Source: an uncultured Bacteroidales bacterium
GTDB taxonomy: Bacteria > Bacteroidota > Bacteroidia > Bacteroidales > Bacteroidaceae
Reading direction: 5' to 3'
DNA: 64,000 nucleotides
NCBI GenBank assembly: GCA_902801325.1
Contig: CADCHQ010000012.1
Span: 1-64,000, forward strand
Positions 1 to 8,238 of this stretch are shown one piece after another; positions within the stretch are counted from its first letter, which is position 1; the number at the start of each line of letters is the position of its first letter. Made by a program: the position numbers and the translations under genes. The notes under the pieces are model-generated. The model was not told the origin of the DNA and ran no database searches. It saw only the letters and a list, made by a program, of their open reading frames with translations.

Positions 1-530
1 TTAATTTTATTATATATTATAATTTATTATAATATATAATAAGCTTTTAGGAAGCAACCCTATTCTAAGAGGTCGAAAAGCTTATTGTTATATTGTTATA
101 TTGTTATATGTTAGAAAATGATGTATTTCCTAAAAGTCTGTTGTCTATAAATTTTTCAAAAAACGCCCATTTCATCGAAGAAATTGGGCTCCGCCCAAGG
201 CGCAACCTAAGGCCCCTCTTCCTAAATCCCTCCCCCGAATGGGAGGGACTTCCCTTAAAATATGATAAAAAACAGGAATAATTGTGTGTCTAAAAGTATA
301 AAAAGAGTGAAAAATTACCACGAAAACAGTTCTTTAGGGATGGATGCTCGGGCAAAACATGTTGAAAAAGATGACTCCGCAAAATGCGGACTCATCGACT
401 CAATGGGTAGAAAACAGAAAACCATCATCATCAACGACAGAGGACATGTAAATAAGGATGACAAAGGCAGTACCCTGATTCGGGGTAGTGCCTATGCGAT
501 GAGGTGTTTTCAAAACACCCCACGAGTCAG
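1..530 (+). repeat. left arm of a ~0.5 kb inverted repeat
   Basis: This sequence recurs in opposite orientation at 16726-17276. In order it holds an A/T palindrome with 16-base arms and a TTTA loop (7-42), a block bounded by AAGCTTTT and AAAAGCTT, three TATTGTTA octamers (83-106), a hairpin around GCCCATTTCATCGAAG that with its T-run looks like a terminator on the minus strand, a variable centre with a G/C palindrome (227-248), and a conserved stretch (about 345-495) with two small hairpins. The match to the other copy reaches base 1, so the arm probably continues outside the window. The short open frames here are not convincing genes. Confidence 0.8.
227..248. repeat. G/C palindromic element, intergenic copy
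   Basis: CCCTCCC and GGGAGGG flank a short A-containing loop. This is one member of the scattered palindrome family that also occurs inside genes at 26597, 40484, 41338, 42180 and 42827. Confidence 0.7.
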
Positions 531-550
531 ATGTGTGCTGGCTTTGAAAC

Positions 551-580
551 AAAAAAGAGAGGCCCTGTTGGGACCTCCCT
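551..580 (-). terminator. intrinsic terminator for the 754-4329 gene
   Basis: Read on the minus strand, a GGGAGGTCCC arm and a GGGCCTCTC arm around AACA are followed by six T. It lies about 170 bases past the stop codon, beyond the repeated gene ends at 607-772. Confidence 0.65.
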
Positions 581-606
581 TTTCATTCGAAGTGGATTAG
601 GTTTTA

Positions 607-772
607 CTTAACCACAACCTTGAACATTCGTTCTAAGTTGTTCACGTTCGGCAATGTAAGCGAGCTTTCATTGCTCTCACTTAACCACAACCTTGAGCTA
701 ACGCTCGAGCTCGTTCACGTTCGAACAAGCCCGAGCAAGCTCTGTCTTGTTGCTCACTTAACCACGACCTTT
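607..772 (-). repeat. three copies of the gene's 3' end
   Basis: The last codons and stop of the upstream gene (encoding KVVVK then stop) lie at 757-772. The same stretch recurs nearly unchanged at 680-694 and 607-621, each followed by a stop. Spacing is 77 and 73 bases. The spacers share degenerate GTTCACGTTCG and GAGCAA motifs. Confidence 0.75.
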
Positions 773-3700
773 ACACCATTCAGGATGTAGATGCCCTTGC
801 CATAGCGGCTCAGGTCATTTACATTACCCTTCTTGCTTACCAGACGGCCGTCGATGGTGTAGATAGCACCACTCTTTGCCACCTTTGTAAGAGTTTCGGC
901 AATGCCGTCTTCTCCGTCGAGGTCAATGGTGATGGTAAGTTCTGCATCGGCAGCAAACTTGGGATCGGGTGCGATGTAAGCCTTGTTAGCACCGATGGTT
1001 ACACGCTCAGTCTGGATAAGGTGGTTCTTCGAGATGGTGTTCACTATGAACGTGTTACCTTCAGCATAAGCCTCACCACGATCCAAGGTTGTTGTCTCAA
1101 ATGTACCCTTCAGGGCGTTGTCTGTCTGAGGTTCGGCCACAAGGTCATAACCGTGCTTGAAGATGGTCAGTTCGCGTTCATTGTCGGGATTGTAGCCCTC
1201 AAGTTCTCCACTGTGAACATAGATGAACGGACGTCCGGCTGCAGCCTCGGTCATGGGGATGAGCGTAATGGTGGTACCATCCACCTTCACGTCGTACATT
1301 CCTTCTTCAGTAGCAGCAACCTTAACGGGGAAGCAGAATGTTGCGATTTCACCTTGAAGAGCGGCAACATTGAATTCTTCGCCAGCGTAGTCACCTGCCA
1401 CATCCTCAGCCTCGTCGATGTACATGGCGCTTGCCGAACCGAGGGTGTAGGCATTCCAGGTTACGAGCACATTGTAAAGTTTCTGACCGTGCAGGTAGTT
1501 CTGGCTTGTGCCGTTGATGTTCTCGGCAGAGATAACGTTGAAGCCATAGCCCACAGCCTTTACATTGAACAGTGAGGGATGAGCGTTCAGCGTTACTGTG
1601 CTGCTACCGCTGGTGGCCTTCAGGAACAGGTTGGTGGCCTTGTTCTGGATGATGTAAGCGCTGTCGCCTACAGCAATGAAGCGGAACTTGGACATGTCCT
1701 TGTTAGCGATGTCGCCATCAGCTACGAAGAAGATGTTCTCGCCCAGTGAAGCGTCCTCTGCATCCAGAGGTTCAATCTCGTAAGGCTTTTGGCCCTCTTC
1801 GGGATCTTCCAATGCCTCGTAGTTGGCTACTGCCAGATATTTACCCCACAGAGGATCGTCGGTGTTGTTTTCGTTGTAACCGGCAATCTTGTCCCACTCG
1901 TGAGCCTCGAAGTCGGCCTCGGAAGCGAAGCGGATGCGATACCACTTGCCTTCCTTGATGGTATTGGCGCTAGTGATGACTGTCTCGGCTTGAGCCTTCA
2001 GGTCAGCCACATACTTGTCGGTCTGTTCTTGTGTGTAAGCACCAGCCTTGTCATAATCTGTAGCGGCAGCAATGGTGTTAGAGAGTGTAGTTGAAGTCGA
2101 CTTATCGCTCCAATAACCTGGGTTGGTTCCGATGACTACGCCTTCGCCAGCCCCCTCTACGCTTGCCAGTGTCTCGCGCAGTTCAGTAGGATCAACAAAC
2201 TTCTCGATGAATGCGTCGTAAGCAGCCTTCAGAGTTTCATACTCTTCCTTGGTCAGGTCGTCGATTTCCAGAGACTTCTGAGCCTCCAGCACGTCGTTAA
2301 GGTTCTTGGCAACGTCGCCCATAACCTTGTACTGAGTGGTGGGAGAGTCGATGATGGTGGCCTTGTAGAGCTGGAACTCGGAAACGTGTCCATAGCCACG
2401 ACCTGTGGTGGTGCCATTGATGTAGAAACGCAGGTACTTATAGCCCTTGGTCTCAAATGCACTTGAGCTGACCGTTTCGGTGTTGTTGCCGAATGGTGTG
2501 CTCAATACAGCCAGCAGTTCACAGTCGTCCTTCTCGGCCTCAGCATCGTTGCTTCCGTAAACGCCCCATTCTGTGATGTGGTCGTTTGCGGCCTGACGAC
2601 GGGTAATGGTCAGTGCTGCAGCAGTAACGTCGGTTTCAGTTATCTCTACTTGCAGGTAGTGTGTGCCATTGGGAACATTACCTCCACTCCAAGCCGAATG
2701 CCAGAATGTAGATGCGTTACCATCAATCAGGGCATCGAGTGAACCTTCGCTTGGTTCTGTCGAAGGACTGCTAAACTGAGCCACGTCCGTAATCAAAGCT
2801 TCATTGCTGATTACCGACTGAATGTCTTTGGCAATCTCAATCTTCTCCTGGGCGTCAGCCAGTATCATCTTGTAGCGCTCCTTCATCAGGGCAATGTCCT
2901 TCTCAGGCTCGTAAGCCTTAATGATAGACTCTGCCAAAGTTTCGTCAACGGGAATGAACACCCATTCCGAACCACCGACAACGACGGGTTCTTCCCTGTC
3001 GGGATTATAACTTCCACTACTGCTCCAGAGCACGAGGTTACCCTGTTTGCCCTTACCGCTGGAGTGACCACCCTGATGGAAGTACCAGTAACCCTCGTTG
3101 CCATATTTCTCTCCTTCTACAGGAGCACGGCGAATGTTGACGTAGGTGGTGCCTTCGTAGGTGATGTAGGGGTCTAACTCTACCAGATTCTGGCTGTTCA
3201 AGCTCATGTACACAACGGCACTTGTGGCAGTGATGTTGTTGAAACGAGAGTCGGTGGCCATGTTCACAAGATCAACATAACCGTCGTCCTTGTTTGTAAC
3301 CTTCCACAGCGACGCGCAGTCGTTGTCGATGTCCTCAACAGACTGCCAGCGGCCTACGATGTTTGTGCCAGAGAGGATGCTGGTCATGTACTTGTCGTGG
3401 TAAACGGTTTGTGAGGTCTCTTCACCAGTTTCTTCGTCAACAACGGTCTCTGTGGTATAGTAATTCAAACCAGTCTTGATGCGATAGTAACCGTCGGCCA
3501 GCGCCATCGTGGTGTTGCGTGAAGCCAGAGCAGCCTCGTAGGCGTCCTTGATGGCTTGTGTCAAATCCTGATAGAGGGCTGCTAACTCGTCGTCGGGCAG
3601 GTCCTGAATGTCGGGATTGCTGTCGGCATCGTGAGCGGCGGCGATGGCTCCTTCGAAGGCAGCCACCTTCTCGGCATCGTAGTTACCGGGACCTTCGCCA

Positions 3701-4329
3701 CCATAGAGGTGGTAAGCAGAGTACTGATCGGCTACCTTAATCATCTCGGCCAATGCTGTTTCGGCTGCACCAAGTTTGCCCAAAGTTACAACAAAATTGA
3801 AGGTGTTGGCAAAGACTGCTGGGTTGGCACCCGAAACAATCATGTCGACATAATCTTCCTCCAGGTCAGTAACCTCGGCGTGTACGGGCTCATCATAGCT
3901 TTCGTTCTCGAACACGGTTTCGCCATTAAAACTGATACCTACGAAACCAGTGACATCGTGAGCACCGGCAACATCGGCGGGACGGGCATACTTGTAGAAA
4001 TCGAGGCTGACACCCTTGATGAAATACCCTGACGAAACAGAGATACGGTACGTTTTCGATGTACCGCTGTATGACTGGGAGTTGTAGAACTGAAGGTTAG
4101 TCTTCGTATTGTCCCAGAAACACATGTTGTTTTCACCCGTTAGATTCTTAATCTTGATTTCGGGTTCCTTCTCATAAGTAGCCCACTCGTTGGCGTATGC
4201 AGGGCTACCTGCAGCAGTCCATGTACCCGTCTTCGAACTGATTTCGACGATCAGGTCATCCTGTGCGAACGCTGTTGTTGCCCCAAACATGGTAAGCAAC
4301 AGTGTAAAAAGTAAGTAAATCTTCTTCAT
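754..4329 (-). CDS. giant secreted protein with discoidin-like domain and type IX-like tail
   Basis: The 1191-residue product starts with a signal peptide (MKKIYLLFTLLLTMFGATTA, cut after FAQ). Residues about 30-190 form a unique N-terminal region. From about residue 200 it parallels its neighbour at 4513-8097. Residues about 525-655 resemble an F5/8 type C (discoidin, sugar-binding) domain, with DALIDGNASTFWHS and YLRFYINGTT. The C-terminus has the pattern YTIDGRLVSKKG then GKGIYILNGVKVVVK, like C-terminal sorting domains of type IX cargo. I infer a surface or secreted glycan-binding or degrading protein; no catalytic motif was recognised. The gene has its own promoter, and its 3' end is triplicated downstream. 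Confidence 0.8.
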   Translation of the reverse strand: MKKIYLLFTLLLTMFGATTAFAQDDLIVEISSKTGTWTAAGSPAYANEWATYEKEPEIKIKNLTGENNMCFWDNTKTNLQFYNSQSYSGTSKTYRISVSSGYFIKGVSLDFYKYARPADVAGAHDVTGFVGISFNGETVFENESYDEPVHAEVTDLEEDYVDMIVSGANPAVFANTFNFVVTLGKLGAAETALAEMIKVADQYSAYHLYGGEGPGNYDAEKVAAFEGAIAAAHDADSNPDIQDLPDDELAALYQDLTQAIKDAYEAALASRNTTMALADGYYRIKTGLNYYTTETVVDEETGEETSQTVYHDKYMTSILSGTNIVGRWQSVEDIDNDCASLWKVTNKDDGYVDLVNMATDSRFNNITATSAVVYMSLNSQNLVELDPYITYEGTTYVNIRRAPVEGEKYGNEGYWYFHQGGHSSGKGKQGNLVLWSSSGSYNPDREEPVVVGGSEWVFIPVDETLAESIIKAYEPEKDIALMKERYKMILADAQEKIEIAKDIQSVISNEALITDVAQFSSPSTEPSEGSLDALIDGNASTFWHSAWSGGNVPNGTHYLQVEITETDVTAAALTITRRQAANDHITEWGVYGSNDAEAEKDDCELLAVLSTPFGNNTETVSSSAFETKGYKYLRFYINGTTTGRGYGHVSEFQLYKATIIDSPTTQYKVMGDVAKNLNDVLEAQKSLEIDDLTKEEYETLKAAYDAFIEKFVDPTELRETLASVEGAGEGVVIGTNPGYWSDKSTSTTLSNTIAAATDYDKAGAYTQEQTDKYVADLKAQAETVITSANTIKEGKWYRIRFASEADFEAHEWDKIAGYNENNTDDPLWGKYLAVANYEALEDPEEGQKPYEIEPLDAEDASLGENIFFVADGDIANKDMSKFRFIAVGDSAYIIQNKATNLFLKATSGSSTVTLNAHPSLFNVKAVGYGFNVISAENINGTSQNYLHGQKLYNVLVTWNAYTLGSASAMYIDEAEDVAGDYAGEEFNVAALQGEIATFCFPVKVAATEEGMYDVKVDGTTITLIPMTEAAAGRPFIYVHSGELEGYNPDNERELTIFKHGYDLVAEPQTDNALKGTFETTTLDRGEAYAEGNTFIVNTISKNHLIQTERVTIGANKAYIAPDPKFAADAELTITIDLDGEDGIAETLTKVAKSGAIYTIDGRLVSKKGNVNDLSRYGKGIYILNGVKVVVK

Positions 4330-4376
4330 ACAGTTTTTGGTTAGTTAATTAATAATAAAAAAGATGTGTTCGGCGA

Positions 4377-4407
4377 CAAAGATAAGAAAAAAGAAACTTG
4401 ATGCAAA
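4377..4407 (-). promoter_or_regulatory. Bacteroidetes promoter of the 754-4329 gene
   Basis: On the minus strand TTTG (4404-4407) is followed by exactly 19 bases and then TATCTTTG (4377-4384), the -33/-7 pattern of Bacteroidetes. The leader to the start codon is about 40 bases. Confidence 0.8.
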
Positions 4408-4453
4408 ACTTATGTTCATAAAATTTGTGAAAACATGTTTTTAAACTTATTAT

Positions 4454-4489
4454 AAAAAAACTGAAGCACAGCTTTCGCCATGCTTCAGT
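4454..4489 (-). terminator. intrinsic terminator of the 4513-8097 gene
   Basis: ACTGAAGCA and TGCTTCAGT form a 9-base stem followed on the minus strand by seven T, 24 bases past the stop codon. It separates the two tandem paralogues into distinct transcripts. Confidence 0.85.
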
Positions 4490-4512
4490 CGAATAATGTG
4501 TGTGTGAATTGT

Positions 4513-7500
4513 TTATTTGACCATTATTCTGATTCCATTCATAATGTAAATGCCCTTTGGCAGGTTGTTCAAGTTGCCTCGACGACTTACCAGACGGCCA
4601 TCGAGCGTGTACACTTCACCTCCATTAGCAACCTTTGTCAGAACTTCGGTTACGCTGTCGGCAGCATCACCATAAATGACTACTACCTCAGCCTCCAGCT
4701 CATAAGCCTCGTCGGCAGAGATGTATGCCCCGTTAGCTGCTACTGAAGTACTCGACTTCTTGCTCACGGCCAGCGTGTTGCCAGACGGAACGATGACTCC
4801 ACTGCCCACCTGCTTACTTTGGAAAGTACCCTTAAGCGGACGGGTGGCTTGCGGTTCGGTCACAAGTTCGTAACCATGCTTGAAGACGGCCATATCATAG
4901 TCGTCGGCAGCGGCATCGGCAACGTAGTTCTCGGGCTTGCCCTTCATGTAGAGGAAGGGACGACCGGGTTGAGCCTTTTCAACTTTCGACAGGGTGACGG
5001 TGGTGCCTTCTATCTTGTCTATGCCCCACATCTGCCCGTCTACAACGCTGATTTCCACTGGGAAGCAGTAGGCATACATCTGTCCGTCAAGCGTGCGTAC
5101 ACGGAACTCATCACCAGCGTAATCGTTGGCTACGTTCTCAGCTTCTTCGATAAGCAGACCACTGTTGCTGCCGGGAGTGTAAGCATTCCAAGTCACCAGC
5201 ACGTTGTTGGCGAGTTGAGCATGCAGATAGTTCTGCTTGCTTCCTGTTAGATTGCGGGCGGCAACCACATTGAGTCCGTAACCGATGGCGCGAACATCGA
5301 ACAGGGTGGGGTGGACACTCAGGGTAACCTGCCCCGTGCTTCCTGCTGCCTTCAGGAACATGCCAGTGGCCTTGTTCTGCATCATGAAGGCGCTGTCGCC
5401 AACGTTGATGAAGCGGAACTTGGCAAGGTCTGTGTTCTGAATCTCACTGATTTCGGGTACGAAGAAGTGTATGGTTTGTCCCAGTCCTACCTGTTCAGCA
5501 TCGGCTTCTTCAACTTCTGTGCCGTTGTCCTCGTTGCGAACAGCGTCGGATACAACCAGATACTTGCCATATAGGGCAGGAGTGGTGGCAACACCCGTTT
5601 CGGCATTAATTTCAGCATTGGCACCCGACTTGGCCCAACCATAAGTGTCATACATCTCTTCTGGAGCGAAGCGCAGGTAGTACCATTTGCCTTCCTTGAT
5701 GCCGATGGCCGATGCATACAGATTATCGACTTGAGCATTAAGTGTTTCTACGTACTTGTCACTTTGCTCTGGTGTGTAGTTGCCTGCTTCGTCATAGGCC
5801 TTTGCGTCCTTGATGGTGTTGTTCAACGTAGTTCCCGTACTGCCTTCCGACCAATAACCGGGTTGCGTTCCGATGACAAGGGTGGAGGCCACACCCGTCG
5901 CTTTTTCTATGGCTTCACGCAAGGCTGCGGGATCGACAAACTTCTGCATAAAGGCATCGTAGGCCGACTTCAAAGCGGTGAAGTTCTCTATGGTGATGTC
6001 GTCTCGTTCCACATCCTTCAGTTCGTCGACTATCTTCTGCAAGTTCGTAGCCAGTTCGCCCATAACGTTATACTGGCAAGTCTCAGATTGCAGGATTTCG
6101 GCCTTGTACATCTGGAACTCGGCAAAGTGGGCATATTTCTTGCCTTCGTTCTCTGTGAAGTAGAAGCGGATGTATTTGTATCCGTTCAGTGGGAATATGT
6201 CTGTGGTAATGGTCTCGGCGGGATTCTTGTATGGTGTGGTGAGGTCGGCCAAATGGTAGCATCCGTCTTGCAAAGCATCGGGGTCGTCAGTACCATAAAC
6301 GGCCCATCCGGTAATGTTGTGCCAGATGTGGTTGCGGCGTGTGAACTGCATCACGGCATTCTCCACTCCCTCTGAGGTCATCTCCACTTGCAGGTAATGG
6401 TCGCCTCCGTCGTATTCGTTGTGCCAATCACTGTGCCAGAAGGTTTCAACGTCACCATCGAGCAGGTATTCCAGATTCTGTCCTTCCTCCGAGTCGGAAC
6501 AAGGACTGCTCAACTGGCTGACATCGGTAATCAATGCCTGGTCGGTGTAAACCTTCTTCTGCACGTCCTGAGCAATCTCCAGATTCTGCTGGGCATGGGT
6601 CATGATGCTATCGTATTGGGCAAGCATCTTTTCACGATCCCAATAAGGCGCATAAGCATCGATAATCTTCTGTGCATCCTCCTCGCTAACGGCGATGAAC
6701 TGCCATTCCGAACCGTGAGCTTCACCCTCGCCATAGCTGGTGTACCAACCCACGATGTTGCCTTCAGTGCCTGCACCGTTGTTGTGCTCGCCTTGGTGCA
6801 GATAGCGCCCTTCGGAGGCATCCTGCGGATAGACGTTAAGGTTGACATAAACCACATTATCAATGACTACGGCAGGCGTGATTACAATCTCGGCTGTACT
6901 TTCTGTTGACATCGTCACAGCCGTACTGCGGTTTACGTTGTTGAAGCCAGAGTTCGTTCCTACGTTCCACAACTTCACGCGTCCCCCGTCCACATTCGTG
7001 AGTTTCCACAGGAAGGTGGCATCAGTCATGATGTCATCAGGCGAACCCCAACGGGCATTGAGTGTGCTTCCGTTAAGTTTTGTGTACATGTATTTGGCCA
7101 CTTCCACCTCTGTCTCCTCCATCGTTTCGGGATCTGTCTCTGTGGCGGTGTATATTTGTCCTGTCTTCAACCAGTAATATCCATCGGCAAGGGTATAAGG
7201 AACATGGCTTGCGAGCACAGCCTCATAAGCGGCAATGATGTTCTGCCCAAGTTGGCGCAGTTGCTCGGGAGTCAGGTCGTCCAGGTTCAGGTCGGGATTG
7301 TCGCGGTCTGCAGCATCAAGGGCTTCGATGAATGCGTTTACCTCAGCCTCACCGTATTGACCTGGTTCTGTACCAATAGTGAATGAATCACGATAGTTGT
7401 TGTACTGTTCCAGAATCTCCATGAGCTGGTTCATAGCAGCATCGAACTCGCTAAGGTCGGCAAAGATGACTTCGTGGAAGGAATAGTCGGCATTGCCGTC

Positions 7501-8097
7501 GAGACCTGTGTTTTCACCATTTCCCCAGATGGGAACGGAGTAGCCTACACCTGTGCAGTCGATGCGTACACCCATAGGATAGACGTTCATGGAAAAGTGT
7601 CCGTCGGTGTCCTGAATCTTGTAGACATTCATCTCCGTTGCGTCATAGATGGACGATGTGGAGGTAAAACGCGTACCGTTACTAGCGTTGGAAGGGATGG
7701 TAACGTAGTTGCCTGTTCCATATTGCATGAGATAGGCATCTTCGTGTTCCTCGCTTGGAACGAAACGAACCAGGAATCCCGCTTTCTCAGTTGCAACGCT
7801 GTTGTCGGGTACATCATCGATGGAACGGGTATAAACTTGCTTTCCTTCGCCCTCGTCGTGCATGAATCCTGCACCTTCGGGAAGACCTCCAACTTCGCTG
7901 TGCGCAACCTTATTGTCGTTTACGATACGACGTTGGTGCAGAAAATACCAAGTGTTGGGCTCAAAGTCGGCTACAGCCCCACCTACGGTTACTGTCTTTT
8001 GTTCCAGCTCGCTAAGTTGGGCTTTTGCTTCACTACTTGTGAAAAGTGTAGCAAGCATTACCATCAGGAATGCCAGAAAGGAGTAAATCTTTTTCAT
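4513..8097 (-). CDS. giant secreted protein, tandem paralogue
   Basis: This 1194-residue product begins with a signal peptide (MKKIYSFLAFLMVMLATLFT, cut near EAKAQ). It is colinear with the 754-4329 product from about residue 200 to the end: an ALADGYY/TLADGYYWLKTG-type region, a discoidin-like domain (about 530-665, DGDVETFWHSDWH, YKYIRFYF), helical linkers, and a C-terminal end (YTLDGRLVSRRG, LPKGIYIMNG) of type IX cargo style. The N-terminal 190 residues are different and contain a VYKIQDTDGHFSMNVYPMG stretch, so the pair differs mainly in this domain. Function is unknown; a surface glycan-binding or hydrolytic role is inferred. It has its own terminator. Confidence 0.8.
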   Translation of the reverse strand: MKKIYSFLAFLMVMLATLFTSSEAKAQLSELEQKTVTVGGAVADFEPNTWYFLHQRRIVNDNKVAHSEVGGLPEGAGFMHDEGEGKQVYTRSIDDVPDNSVATEKAGFLVRFVPSEEHEDAYLMQYGTGNYVTIPSNASNGTRFTSTSSIYDATEMNVYKIQDTDGHFSMNVYPMGVRIDCTGVGYSVPIWGNGENTGLDGNADYSFHEVIFADLSEFDAAMNQLMEILEQYNNYRDSFTIGTEPGQYGEAEVNAFIEALDAADRDNPDLNLDDLTPEQLRQLGQNIIAAYEAVLASHVPYTLADGYYWLKTGQIYTATETDPETMEETEVEVAKYMYTKLNGSTLNARWGSPDDIMTDATFLWKLTNVDGGRVKLWNVGTNSGFNNVNRSTAVTMSTESTAEIVITPAVVIDNVVYVNLNVYPQDASEGRYLHQGEHNNGAGTEGNIVGWYTSYGEGEAHGSEWQFIAVSEEDAQKIIDAYAPYWDREKMLAQYDSIMTHAQQNLEIAQDVQKKVYTDQALITDVSQLSSPCSDSEEGQNLEYLLDGDVETFWHSDWHNEYDGGDHYLQVEMTSEGVENAVMQFTRRNHIWHNITGWAVYGTDDPDALQDGCYHLADLTTPYKNPAETITTDIFPLNGYKYIRFYFTENEGKKYAHFAEFQMYKAEILQSETCQYNVMGELATNLQKIVDELKDVERDDITIENFTALKSAYDAFMQKFVDPAALREAIEKATGVASTLVIGTQPGYWSEGSTGTTLNNTIKDAKAYDEAGNYTPEQSDKYVETLNAQVDNLYASAIGIKEGKWYYLRFAPEEMYDTYGWAKSGANAEINAETGVATTPALYGKYLVVSDAVRNEDNGTEVEEADAEQVGLGQTIHFFVPEISEIQNTDLAKFRFINVGDSAFMMQNKATGMFLKAAGSTGQVTLSVHPTLFDVRAIGYGLNVVAARNLTGSKQNYLHAQLANNVLVTWNAYTPGSNSGLLIEEAENVANDYAGDEFRVRTLDGQMYAYCFPVEISVVDGQMWGIDKIEGTTVTLSKVEKAQPGRPFLYMKGKPENYVADAAADDYDMAVFKHGYELVTEPQATRPLKGTFQSKQVGSGVIVPSGNTLAVSKKSSTSVAANGAYISADEAYELEAEVVVIYGDAADSVTEVLTKVANGGEVYTLDGRLVSRRGNLNNLPKGIYIMNGIRIMVK

Positions 8098-8164
8098 GGT
8101 TTCGTGTTTTTTATGTGTTTTATGCAGTTCTGCGGGTAAAAGTACGAATAAAATTTAATTCGAC

Positions 8165-8195
8165 AAAAAAAGACTGCGATTTTTCAACCGCAGTC
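8165..8195 (-). terminator. intrinsic terminator of the DUF4954 gene
   Basis: GACTGCG (8172-8178) pairs with CGCAGTC (8189-8195) and is followed on the minus strand by seven T. It lies just beyond the stop codon at 8239. Confidence 0.85.
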
Positions 8196-8238
8196 CTTTC
8201 ATTTATTATTCGCGCATACGTGTACGAGGAATCGCGAA

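Noticed and set aside
262..600. 112-residue frame in the left repeat arm, sharing a peptide with the right arm
   Set aside because: The shared peptide is short, the ends differ completely, and base changes preserve hairpins better than protein, so a gene is unlikely.
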